Positions 45,911-54,767 of a DNA stretch of 64,000 bases are shown one piece after another; within the stretch, counting starts at the first letter, position 1, and every line of letters begins with the position of its first letter. The DNA is from an uncultured Algibacter sp. (GTDB lineage: Bacteria > Bacteroidota > Bacteroidia > Flavobacteriales > Flavobacteriaceae): positions 1 through 64,000 of the forward strand of contig CANMQH010000002.1 of the NCBI GenBank assembly GCA_947499935.1. Reading direction: 5' to 3'. The notes below the pieces were generated by a model. That model was given only the letters and a program-made list of their open reading frames with translations. It had not been told where the DNA came from and ran no database searches. A program made the position numbers and the translations under genes.

Positions 45911-47782
45911 TTAAAATTCGGATAATCTTACCTGAATAGTAGTTTTTCTAGAATCAATAATCCAAGCAGGAATTTGTATTTCTATGCGCTTTAAATTTTT
46001 AATTTGTTTGTCTAATTTTAAAGGTGCAGGAGACAAAGACGTTATTGAAACCATTATTTCTGGATGCGATATATTTTCAAGCCTTAATTTTTGACCTTCT
46101 TTACTTAAAATAGCACCACCTTCAATAATTTCAACATCAGCTGTTGTTATCATTTGCCAAGTTATTAACTTTGTTTTATCTGAAAATTCTAAATCATCTT
46201 CTATTAATAAAGACGTTGCACTTTCTTTTAAAAAACGCCTGTGCGCTTTCTTAATATTTTTGCCAAAAACAGAACTTAAATCAAAACTAGCCTCGGGCGT
46301 TAATCCTTCTTTATAATCTATTAATGGGGAAAACGCATTATTTAAAAATAATTCATTATTAATGGTAAGTGTGCTATGCCCGTAATTGTTTTTTGAGAGT
46401 AATGTCCAGCGATCTCCATCTTGTGCATTTGTCCATAAATTAAAGCCTTCTTTTTCTAATTCATGATAACCTTGTTGACCTAAATCTAAAGACCATCTTA
46501 TTCCATTTAATTCGAAAACAAATGAGCCTGCATCCATATTACCATGACTTATACTCGCCCTTCCGCCTTTACAACCTAAATAAAATTGATGATCATCTTC
46601 TTTATTTGATTTAAAAATAGCTATAGGGTTTTTACCATCGCCTTTCCATGCCTCTGGCATATCTTTAAAAAATCTTTTCTTGTATTGACCTAACCATAAC
46701 ATAGCTATACCATCAAATCGTGATAATTTATGTATTTCCTCAACAGGCCTTAAAAAACTTTTTCTTTTAAAAAAAGCTTCATTTCCAGATTTCATTGCAA
46801 ACCATGCTAAACAGGCATTACCATTAGCATTTTGCATGGCTTCACAATCCGAAAAATTAAAATACATTCCTGATGGGCATTCACTAAGTAACCTAAATGT
46901 TGCACTTTCTTTAAAACCAGAGACCGAATTTGTCCCAAAATCAGTTCCAAAAGCACTTTCAAACATACTATTTGTTGTTACTGAATATGCTGTTGCATAA
47001 TCCCAATACGTTGCACCTTCTGGATATGCACCATCTGGTCCATAAGTATCTAAAGCATTGGGCAAACCATCTAAAGCTCTATGAATTGTTTTTGCGGCTA
47101 TCTCAGGATTTTCGTTAGCAATAGCTATTGATGCTGCTATTAATCCGCCTGAACAAACTTGATTCCAATTGGTATGACCGTACGCAATTTTCCATATTTT
47201 ATTATTTTCCCTCCATGTATTCTGAATAGCTTTTTCTAATAAAGATGCTTTAGCCAACTTTATAGTAGATTCTGGTAAATTACCTTGAGTCCAATCTATA
47301 GCAATAGCAACACCTAAAGCCATTTCGGAAACATCTAAAAAATGAGAAGGATTCCAATTTTTAAAATTGCAAACCGCCAATAATTCTTTATTAATACGGG
47401 TTAAAGATTTTTCGTCCTCTTCCATTAAATAGACAAACCCCAGCATATTTATACGATATAGAAACTCACGAGATACATCTAGCATACGTCTTCCTTCTAT
47501 AACACGTTCTAAAAGTGGTGTTTTATAAATGCTATCAGCATTTAGTTTTATAGCTGCATACATGTTCTTAAGAACAACATCTTTCTTTATTTTATTTCTA
47601 ATTTTTTTAACACTTTTCTCTGTGTAAACTATGCGAGGAAGGCTTTTTTTAATCTTTTTTTGAAGATATGCCGTAGACATTGGATTTTCTAGAACAGGCT
47701 TTTTTTCTTGGCCATGAACAACAGAAAATATTATTAATGTTACTATTGCTATTGATATATGTACAGATTTTCTAAATGTCAT
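45911..47782 (-). CDS. Heparinase II/III-type polysaccharide lyase-like protein
   Basis: The family cleaves uronic-acid-containing polysaccharides by beta-elimination. The 623-aa protein has a signal peptide (about 1-24) and an N-terminal alpha/alpha-toroid (about 50-370; AYGHTNWNQVCSGG, DTYGPDGAYPEGATYW). The C-terminal heparinase II/III beta-sandwich has the diagnostic ISHGNMDAGSFVFELNGIRW followed by LDLG. I cannot assign a PL family, and homologues of this type include uncharacterised ones. It is last in the GH2-GH105-lyase transcript and 13 bp from GH105, which would consume the unsaturated uronates it produces. This is unexpected in a carrageenan locus. Confidence 0.8.
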   Translation of the reverse strand: MTFRKSVHISIAIVTLIIFSVVHGQEKKPVLENPMSTAYLQKKIKKSLPRIVYTEKSVKKIRNKIKKDVVLKNMYAAIKLNADSIYKTPLLERVIEGRRMLDVSREFLYRINMLGFVYLMEEDEKSLTRINKELLAVCNFKNWNPSHFLDVSEMALGVAIAIDWTQGNLPESTIKLAKASLLEKAIQNTWRENNKIWKIAYGHTNWNQVCSGGLIAASIAIANENPEIAAKTIHRALDGLPNALDTYGPDGAYPEGATYWDYATAYSVTTNSMFESAFGTDFGTNSVSGFKESATFRLLSECPSGMYFNFSDCEAMQNANGNACLAWFAMKSGNEAFFKRKSFLRPVEEIHKLSRFDGIAMLWLGQYKKRFFKDMPEAWKGDGKNPIAIFKSNKEDDHQFYLGCKGGRASISHGNMDAGSFVFELNGIRWSLDLGQQGYHELEKEGFNLWTNAQDGDRWTLLSKNNYGHSTLTINNELFLNNAFSPLIDYKEGLTPEASFDLSSVFGKNIKKAHRRFLKESATSLLIEDDLEFSDKTKLITWQMITTADVEIIEGGAILSKEGQKLRLENISHPEIMVSITSLSPAPLKLDKQIKNLKRIEIQIPAWIIDSRKTTIQVRLSEF

Positions 47783-47795
47783 CTTAATCTATTAT

Positions 47796-48938
47796 TTACA
47801 AGGCTTTCCGTTTTTTAAAAAATTTATACATCTCGGTTCCTGCTGCTAAAAATGCACCAGAGCCATAGACCTCTGTATAATCTTTAAAACTCTCTCCTGG
47901 TGCAGCTCCTACAGGTTGTACATAACCCAACATACCTTCTTTAGTAACACATAACACTAAAGCATCCCAAGCTTTCATCATTACGGGTTCGTATATTTCT
48001 GCATCTAAAATACCATTATTAATACCCCAAGCTAACCCAAAAGTAAAAAATGCAGTACCGCTTGTTTCTTTGTTTGGATACGCCTTTTCATTTGCTAAAA
48101 TACTGGCAGACCATGTACCATCTTCACGTTGTTCTTTTTTTAATGTTTTGGCTATATCCTTAAAGACGGAAATATAAAATGCTTTATGTTTCCAATCTTT
48201 TGGAAAATCTGGAATCATAAGAGCTAATCCTCCAAACACCCATCCATTTCCTCTAGACCAAAAAATCTTTTTACCATTCTTTTCTCTTGCTTTAAAATAA
48301 CTTTTATCTCTAAAAAAAAGATGCTCTTCTTTATCCCAAAGCTTATCGTAAGCCATATGATATTGAGTATCCATAAAATCTAGGTATTTTAAATCTTTAG
48401 TTTCTTTTGAGAGCCTTACCCAAACTGGTGGCGCCATAAACAATGCATCACACCAATACCAAAGACTTTTATTAGACCTATCGCTTTGCATAATAGAATC
48501 GAATCGCATTTGAGTTGGTTTTATCATTTTTTCATCTCTATAATTATCATAAAGATTTAAATAAAATTGCCCTACAGCTTGATCATCGGCATGATAAACC
48601 CTTTTAAAAAGTCGCCAGTTGTTTTTATCTCCTATATCTTTTAGCCAATTAATATATTTAGGATTATCGGTTATAGTACTAAATTGATACATGCCTGCAT
48701 AAAGCGCCCCACAATGCCATTCTAAATCATGATAAGCTATTCTGTGATGCCATGGTTTTCTATGTTCTACAGCGGGTAATGCACGATATTTACCCATCTC
48801 CGCAAAGGTTTTAATTTGCCAATCTGCAACTTTTTGAGTGATGTATTTAGTTTCGTCTGCCTTAGTTCTTGTTTTACAAGAAACTGTAATTAATGTAGTT
48901 AATAAAAATAATACCAAATAAAGTCGTTTTAACACCAT
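47796..48938 (-). CDS. GH105 unsaturated uronyl hydrolase
   Basis: GH105 enzymes hydrate the 4,5-unsaturated uronic acid left at the non-reducing end by lyases, releasing the unsaturated sugar. The 380-aa lipoprotein starts at ATG 48938 (MVLKRLYLVLFLL, lipobox TVSC), 4 bp after the GH2 stop. A longer frame to 48971 would overlap GH2. The (alpha/alpha)6-barrel blocks are YHADDQAVGQFYL, the catalytic-Asp region WYWCDALFMAPPVWVRL, IFWSRGNGWVFGGL, and ETSGTAFFTFGLAWGINNG. It is adjacent to the heparinase II/III-type lyase. Confidence 0.9.
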   Translation of the reverse strand: MVLKRLYLVLFLLTTLITVSCKTRTKADETKYITQKVADWQIKTFAEMGKYRALPAVEHRKPWHHRIAYHDLEWHCGALYAGMYQFSTITDNPKYINWLKDIGDKNNWRLFKRVYHADDQAVGQFYLNLYDNYRDEKMIKPTQMRFDSIMQSDRSNKSLWYWCDALFMAPPVWVRLSKETKDLKYLDFMDTQYHMAYDKLWDKEEHLFFRDKSYFKAREKNGKKIFWSRGNGWVFGGLALMIPDFPKDWKHKAFYISVFKDIAKTLKKEQREDGTWSASILANEKAYPNKETSGTAFFTFGLAWGINNGILDAEIYEPVMMKAWDALVLCVTKEGMLGYVQPVGAAPGESFKDYTEVYGSGAFLAAGTEMYKFFKKRKAL

Positions 48939-48942
48939 GCGC

Positions 48943-50997
48943 TTATCCTTTAAGTTTCCAAATGACCTCATCGTCTAATTTTAAAAATTCATCTTCTGAA
49001 ATTACTTTAATGACATTATCACCTTTTTTAAGTTTAACATCTTTAAACCTAATGATATTAATATCTGAAGTTAGTTTTTGTGTATCAATCTTTTTATTAT
49101 TGAGGTATAATGACACTTTTTTTAAATTGGTGTATACTTTAATCGTAGTAACTTCATTATCTCTAATATTATGCCTTCTTTCGGATATATACAACATTGG
49201 CGATTTATTCCAATTGGCTTTGTAAAAATAGAACGCATCTTTCTTTTCTTTTCTATCAAAGGTTACAAGCCCTTTATGGTTTAGATTTCTTGTACCTCCT
49301 CTGTTCCAACTAGCAACAGAGAAATCAAACATATTCCATACAAAAGTGCTCCAAACATAAGGTCGATCTTTTAAAATTTTATAAGAATCTTCATGATATT
49401 TGGTTTGTTCCATTTCTGGAAAATAGTAGCCTTTAGGCTTTTGTAACGCTTTTATATCTTGATGTTTAATATTGCCTCCTGCTCCATATTCGCTTATACT
49501 AATACTAATATTTGGATGTTCTTTATGCGAAGTATCTAACCATGTAGCCAAACCGTTGGTAGATTTGGTATACCATCCAAAATATTTATTCCACGCTTGC
49601 AAGTCTGTAATCCCGCCCATATTAGAAACCATTCCCCTATCACTTGCAGAAATAGTTAATCTATTTTTATCTAGTTTATGTGCTAATTTTTGTAATGATT
49701 TAGTTAAAACTACAGCTGGTGTTTTTTCTCCATCCCATGCCCTAACCTCATTCCAAAGCCCCCAAACTATTATACTTGGGTGATTATAATTCTGTAATAT
49801 TAACTCTTTTAATTGTTGTTTAGCATTACCGCCTTCTCTACCGCTCCAATCGTGTACATAAGGTATTTCTGCCCATACTAATACTCCTGAGTCATCGGCT
49901 AATTGATAGGCTTTATCAGAATGTTGATAATGAGATAATCGTAAAGATGTTGCTCCAATTTCATCTATAAGTTCCATATCTTTTTTTAACTGTTCATTGG
50001 TAACAGCAGGCCCAGTTTGCTTCCATTCTTGATGTTTACACACACCATGTAAGCTATAATTCCTATGGTTTAGCACAAAACCTGTATCCGCTTCAACTTT
50101 AAACGTTTTTACACCAAACTTCTGGATAACTTTATCAACCGATTTATCATGAATTAACTGAACTTCTATACTATATTGATGCGGATTTATTTTCCCATTC
50201 CATAATATTGGGTTATCAATATTAAAACGATTTACAACTACAGAATCTGTTTTAGAATAAGAAAAAGGTTTTTCTGATTCTAAAACTATTTTATTTTCAG
50301 CATTTTTTATAACATACTTTAATTTTAAGTTATTTTGACTAGATAGATTACTAATATGTGTACGAACTTCTATTTCAGAATTATTTTTCGTTACATTTTT
50401 AACTTCAACAAATACACCAGAAGACGCAAAATAAAGTGGCGAAATGTTACATTGCGGTGTAGCAAAAACATGAACAGGCCTATATATACCACCATAGTGG
50501 TTAAAGAGAGCATCATCAACAGGTATTCGCTTAAAATTGGGTGCATTTGTAACGTTTACGGCTATTAAATTTTCACTATTAAATTCAATATCATCGGTTA
50601 TTTCAAAACAAAATGCTGAATATCCACCTATATGCTTTCCTACTTTTTTGCCATTTAAATAAACAACCGCTTCTTGCCCCACACCTTCAAAGCGAATAAA
50701 AACTCGCTTACCATACATAGATTTTGGAATTTCTAATGTTGTTCTATACCAAACTTGCCCTTTGTAATAACCGATATCATTTATAGCATCCATAGAAAAT
50801 GTATGAGGAACCATTACTGAATTCCATGAACTATCATTTAATTCTAGATGCTGTCCTTGGTTATTTAAACCTTTTGAAAATTTCCAGTTTTCTATGTTAA
50901 GAATGTCTCTATTTTCAAGAAAAGGAGCTTGTGCAGATAGATACAAATAAGGTATAAAACCAAGCAGTATCAATATTTTTCTTATGGTATTTTTCAT
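48943..50997 (-). CDS. GH2 glycoside hydrolase (copy 2)
   Basis: This 684-aa protein has a signal peptide (about 1-23). Order: GH2 N-terminal sugar-binding domain (SWNSVMVPHTFSMD, GYYKGQVWYRTTLEIP), immunoglobulin-like domain, TIM barrel. The acid/base Glu is in IVWGLWNEVRAW and the nucleophile Glu is in SISEYGAGGN. A short C-terminal beta domain ends the protein. It is smaller than the other two GH2 enzymes of the locus and lacks their extra Ig-like modules. It leads the GH2-GH105-lyase transcript, so its substrate may be the uronate-containing glycan. Beta-galactosidase or beta-glucuronidase activity are both possible. Confidence 0.88.
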   Translation of the reverse strand: MKNTIRKILILLGFIPYLYLSAQAPFLENRDILNIENWKFSKGLNNQGQHLELNDSSWNSVMVPHTFSMDAINDIGYYKGQVWYRTTLEIPKSMYGKRVFIRFEGVGQEAVVYLNGKKVGKHIGGYSAFCFEITDDIEFNSENLIAVNVTNAPNFKRIPVDDALFNHYGGIYRPVHVFATPQCNISPLYFASSGVFVEVKNVTKNNSEIEVRTHISNLSSQNNLKLKYVIKNAENKIVLESEKPFSYSKTDSVVVNRFNIDNPILWNGKINPHQYSIEVQLIHDKSVDKVIQKFGVKTFKVEADTGFVLNHRNYSLHGVCKHQEWKQTGPAVTNEQLKKDMELIDEIGATSLRLSHYQHSDKAYQLADDSGVLVWAEIPYVHDWSGREGGNAKQQLKELILQNYNHPSIIVWGLWNEVRAWDGEKTPAVVLTKSLQKLAHKLDKNRLTISASDRGMVSNMGGITDLQAWNKYFGWYTKSTNGLATWLDTSHKEHPNISISISEYGAGGNIKHQDIKALQKPKGYYFPEMEQTKYHEDSYKILKDRPYVWSTFVWNMFDFSVASWNRGGTRNLNHKGLVTFDRKEKKDAFYFYKANWNKSPMLYISERRHNIRDNEVTTIKVYTNLKKVSLYLNNKKIDTQKLTSDINIIRFKDVKLKKGDNVIKVISEDEFLKLDDEVIWKLKG

Positions 50998-51220
50998 TAA
51001 TTATAATCGCTTTTAAAACGGTGCTAAGCTAACTGTAATTTGAACAAACAAAAACTCTTAAAAAGCTATGACTAACTGCTTTTTTAATAATGTTACAGTC
51101 CTTTTTAATTTGAAAGAATTTTAATCCAAAATCTAATTTCCAAATGTATTTTCAAACCAATAATTGCGAGTTATCAATACGCTTATAAGTCTAAAATATA
51201 CTTTAACTTTACCTTCATAA
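50998..51220 (-). promoter_or_regulatory. Upstream region of the GH2-GH105-lyase transcript
   Basis: It contains a minus-strand -7-like TACATTTG at 51141-51148, with no well-spaced -33. It also contains AACGGT and AACTG half-sites (51018-51034) that loosely resemble the candidate operator at 58119-58141. No gene is visible. Confidence 0.35.
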
Positions 51221-51250
51221 AAAAGGCTGTTGGTAATTTAACAGCCTTTT
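51221..51250 (-). terminator. Terminator after SusCD pair 2 transcript
   Basis: AAAAGGCTGTT (51221-51231) and AACAGCCTTTT (51240-51250) form an 11-bp stem with an 8-base loop, with a T-run on the minus strand. Confidence 0.85.
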
Positions 51251-51285
51251 AAACAAAGAAAAACTAACTAAATAATATTTATACT

Positions 51286-52962
51286 TTATGGTCTCCTTTC
51301 TAAAAGCACCCATGATAAATCGTCCCAATACATAACCTGTTGACCAGTCACGCCTGGATTATCAATTTGGTGTACTTTTAATTGAAATTGTTTTCCACTA
51401 GGAATAGCTGTTGTAGTAACTACTTGATTAATTTCTACCCACTCTCCTCTTGGCAAGGATTCTAAATCCCAGACAATATCTCCAAATGTTCCAAAATTAT
51501 TTGAATTCCTAAACATTTTCATGGTATTACCAGGCTCTAAATAAACGTTGTATGAAATTAAATAATCTCCAGCAGGTATACCTGTAGGACTAGAAATACC
51601 GTTACCTGTTAATGTTACATTTTTACTGATTCCATCTGGATTTAAATATCGAACAGATGCTGATCCTGTAGCCACTATATCTGTATTTCTAAAAAAGAAT
51701 CGTTCAGGGTCATTTGCAGCAGCAGCCCAATACCCATCTAATCCAGCTTTTCGAGTAATGTTACCCGTAGTTGCCGCTGTTTCAAATCCCCATTTTGGAT
51801 CAACAAGAATATTAGCATCAAGTGATACCTGAACTTCCATTGAGCTAAACGGCTGTAAAGTACGCATATCAACTGATTCTATATTGCCCCCTGCATATGA
51901 TATGGTTATATCATCTGTATTATATAAGGGCTCAGCAAGTATTAAATCTATTTTAGTAGCATCAGTACTGTTAATAATTGCCGAAATTACAGGAATCTCT
52001 TGATCAAAACCTGCTGCTGTATTAACAACACGTACTGTAAAACTATCTACCTCATCAATAAAAGGTTCAATCTCACCAGTAACACCAAACGTAATAGAAT
52101 CGTCATCATTAAGCAGGGCGCCTCCTTCTTCATTAAAAACAAAAGGCTGCGAAGACGGAATCACCTCTATAACAAGCGGTATAATTTTAGCCACTCGTTC
52201 ATCAGGTACATCATTACCTTCTCTAATAGCTTGGATTCTTCCTGCATTAAATGTTCCAAGAGAAAAATACCCCACTTCTGCTGTAGCATCTCTTGAATTT
52301 CCTGGGTTACCTCTTGTAAACGTCCATAACCTATCATTTGGGCGATCTTCTAATGTCAAATCTACATAAGTTAGAGCATCACCAGCCTCTATTTGAATTA
52401 CAGGCCATGTACTAGAATCTTCATTAGACACTAAGTCTTCTCCAGAAATACTTACCAGTACATTATCATTTTTATCTCGAACTTCAAAAGCTGGTTTTAA
52501 AGGACCAAATACATCAATCTCCCATGTATTTTCTATAACCCATACACCATTCTCTTGAACGGCATCTATACGCTCATTGCCATTAAAACTTAAAGAGTCT
52601 TTGAACGTATTTCTAATTGTAACCTTGTTTATACCTTGATTTAAAAACAAAACATGAGCATCAGTATTTGTTGTTCTTAACCCCAAATCGTTATTTATAA
52701 AAAGAGGTAGTGAATCGTTAGCTCCATAACCAGGAAATAAATATTTATTCCCGTCTTCTATAATAAACTCATGAGATAATGCCCCTTGAGATAAATCTCT
52801 AAATGACAGTGCTTTTCCTACCTGTGTAACTCTAGCATCTTCTGGTCTTAGATTAATCCCCCACGTAGCATCTTGAAATGCGGGTGGCAAATCTTCATCT
52901 TTATCACACCCCAAAATAAAAACAAGGGCGAAAACAAATATTACTTTTTTAAAATTTTCCAT
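51286..52962 (-). CDS. Multidomain surface glycan-binding lipoprotein (SusE/F position)
   Basis: This 558-aa lipoprotein has lipobox FILGC at about residue 19. An N-terminal PKD-like domain (about 25-155; FRDLSQGALSHEFIIEDG) is paralogous to the 152-aa lipoprotein at 19511-19969. A middle region (about 155-385) looks like Ig-like or SwmB-type domains (IDLILAEPLYNTDDITISYAGG). The C-terminal 170 residues resemble a carbohydrate-binding jelly roll (GFETAATTGNITRKAG, VMYWDDLSWVLLERRP). It sits 11 bp after SusD and probably captures polysaccharide at the surface. No catalytic motif is seen. Confidence 0.82.
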   Translation of the reverse strand: MENFKKVIFVFALVFILGCDKDEDLPPAFQDATWGINLRPEDARVTQVGKALSFRDLSQGALSHEFIIEDGNKYLFPGYGANDSLPLFINNDLGLRTTNTDAHVLFLNQGINKVTIRNTFKDSLSFNGNERIDAVQENGVWVIENTWEIDVFGPLKPAFEVRDKNDNVLVSISGEDLVSNEDSSTWPVIQIEAGDALTYVDLTLEDRPNDRLWTFTRGNPGNSRDATAEVGYFSLGTFNAGRIQAIREGNDVPDERVAKIIPLVIEVIPSSQPFVFNEEGGALLNDDDSITFGVTGEIEPFIDEVDSFTVRVVNTAAGFDQEIPVISAIINSTDATKIDLILAEPLYNTDDITISYAGGNIESVDMRTLQPFSSMEVQVSLDANILVDPKWGFETAATTGNITRKAGLDGYWAAAANDPERFFFRNTDIVATGSASVRYLNPDGISKNVTLTGNGISSPTGIPAGDYLISYNVYLEPGNTMKMFRNSNNFGTFGDIVWDLESLPRGEWVEINQVVTTTAIPSGKQFQLKVHQIDNPGVTGQQVMYWDDLSWVLLERRP

Positions 52963-52973
52963 CTTATATTTTA

Positions 52974-54758
52974 TTAATTGATATTAGGATTCGTTCTAAT
53001 TTCTCCCAAAGGAATAGGGTAATAATCATGAAGTTCTGGTGTGTAGTTTATGGCTGCATCTTCATATTCATAATCAATAATATTAAGTCCATTACCAACA
53101 GCTGGAATAGGTGTTGTGCCTATAGACGAACTTGGCCTTGCTCTACCTAAAGTACCATCCAATCGTCTAACCTGTTTGTTACTTGCATAAAATGTTTGTT
53201 CGGATAACCTTTGGAAATTTTCTCTAATAACTCCCCATCGTCTTAAATCATTCCAACGTGTTTGATGGCCTTCAAGAGATAATTCTAAAGGTTTTTCTGT
53301 AAACATTAAATGTTCCATAAGCCTAGTTTCATCATATACCTCATCATCAAAAGTTGAACTTGGCCACTTAGGATTTGGAGGTCCAAGTAAACGCAGAGCC
53401 CACCTATGTCTTACCGTGTTAATCAATTCTAACGCTCCTGATATATTTCCTGTTTTAATCAAACATTCTGCCTGCATTAAATACACTTCTGCTAATCTAT
53501 TCACAACTATATTTTTACCAGATGCTCTAGAGCCTCTTGGATCCATTCCGCCTTCTCCTGTGCCTATATCATGGTTCGTATATTTTTTATATCTCCCAAA
53601 TCCCCAACCAGAATTACCTAAAACAATTCTAATTCCTGTAACTTGTTGATAATATAAATTAATTGGATCATCATCATCAACAATAGCAACCATGGCGTTT
53701 GTTCTTAAAGATACTGATCGCTGTTCAAAAGTTCCTAGTGAAGATGGAACTTCATAGGTATTTCTTTCATCGGCAAAATCAATAGGGTCTACTTTGTATT
53801 CATTAACTAACCATACTGGTAAATTAGGACCTTCATTATTCGTTGTTTTAACGGCCAACTGATTGGTTAATACATCTGGTTGAAAAACACCAATGTCTGT
53901 TCTAAAATCATTAGTATAATTTAATTCAAAAATAGATTCTGCATTAAATTCTCCTGCTCTGGTAAATAATAAATCCATATCGTCTACTAGCTCATAAACG
54001 CCACTTCTAATAACGCCATTAAAAAGAGGGATTGCTGCTTCATATTGACTTTCATAAAGAAAACTAGTTCCTAAAATTGTTGCAGCTGTCCCTTTTGTAA
54101 CACACCCCGAATTACTTTGAGGGTTGTTATATTGAAGCGGTAAATTATCAAAAGCAAACTGTAAATCTTCTCTAAAAAACGAAAGAACTTCTGCTGCTGG
54201 TGATACTGGTTGTTCTAAATCTTCGGTGGTAAGCGGCACTTTATTTCTAATTATAACATTACCGTTATTGTAGGATGAATGCAAATAGAAATGCCCTAGA
54301 CCTCTAAAAAACCTAGCTTGTGCCATTTGAGATATCCAGTTATTTCTTTCACCTTCTGTAATATTACTTTCTATACGTTCAAGAGCTTCAATAACTTGAT
54401 TAGCTCTAAAAATAAGTGTATAACAAGCATCCCATTTAGCTTGTATAAAGCCGTCACTTTCATTGTAAGTTTGTTCGTAAAACGTTCTAAGTCCATCTCT
54501 ATTAGATCGTGGTCGTCCAAAACCTGGCCAACCCATATCTGACCTAATTCCTTCATTTAATATACCTAGTAGATTTTCATTTAACATAGCATTGTAAGTG
54601 GCTGTTAAACCGCCATCAGTATCTTTTAAGTTCATCCAAAAAGAACTTACAGACAGGTTATTTGGATTTACTTCTGTTAAATTATCATCATCACATGCTA
54701 CAGATAAACATGCTGTAACAAAAAGCATTAATATATATTTGATATTTATTTTTTTCAT
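52974..54758 (-). CDS. SusD-like surface glycan-binding lipoprotein (pair 2)
   Basis: It has 594 aa from ATG 54758 (MKKINIKYILMLF; ATG 54764 adds two residues), with lipobox CLSVAC. It has the N-terminal SusD-like helical region (TLIFRANQVIEALERI, QARFFRGLGHFYLHSS) and the C-terminal RagB/SusD segment (NRLAEVYLMQAECLIKTGN, ELSLEGHQTRWNDLRRWG), ending YYPIPLGEIRTNPNIN. It is clearly paralogous to the SusD at 19988-21739. It forms the lid of the SusC upstream, 9 bp away. Confidence 0.94.
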   Translation of the reverse strand: MKKINIKYILMLFVTACLSVACDDDNLTEVNPNNLSVSSFWMNLKDTDGGLTATYNAMLNENLLGILNEGIRSDMGWPGFGRPRSNRDGLRTFYEQTYNESDGFIQAKWDACYTLIFRANQVIEALERIESNITEGERNNWISQMAQARFFRGLGHFYLHSSYNNGNVIIRNKVPLTTEDLEQPVSPAAEVLSFFREDLQFAFDNLPLQYNNPQSNSGCVTKGTAATILGTSFLYESQYEAAIPLFNGVIRSGVYELVDDMDLLFTRAGEFNAESIFELNYTNDFRTDIGVFQPDVLTNQLAVKTTNNEGPNLPVWLVNEYKVDPIDFADERNTYEVPSSLGTFEQRSVSLRTNAMVAIVDDDDPINLYYQQVTGIRIVLGNSGWGFGRYKKYTNHDIGTGEGGMDPRGSRASGKNIVVNRLAEVYLMQAECLIKTGNISGALELINTVRHRWALRLLGPPNPKWPSSTFDDEVYDETRLMEHLMFTEKPLELSLEGHQTRWNDLRRWGVIRENFQRLSEQTFYASNKQVRRLDGTLGRARPSSSIGTTPIPAVGNGLNIIDYEYEDAAINYTPELHDYYPIPLGEIRTNPNIN

Positions 54759-54767
54759 AATCATGTT

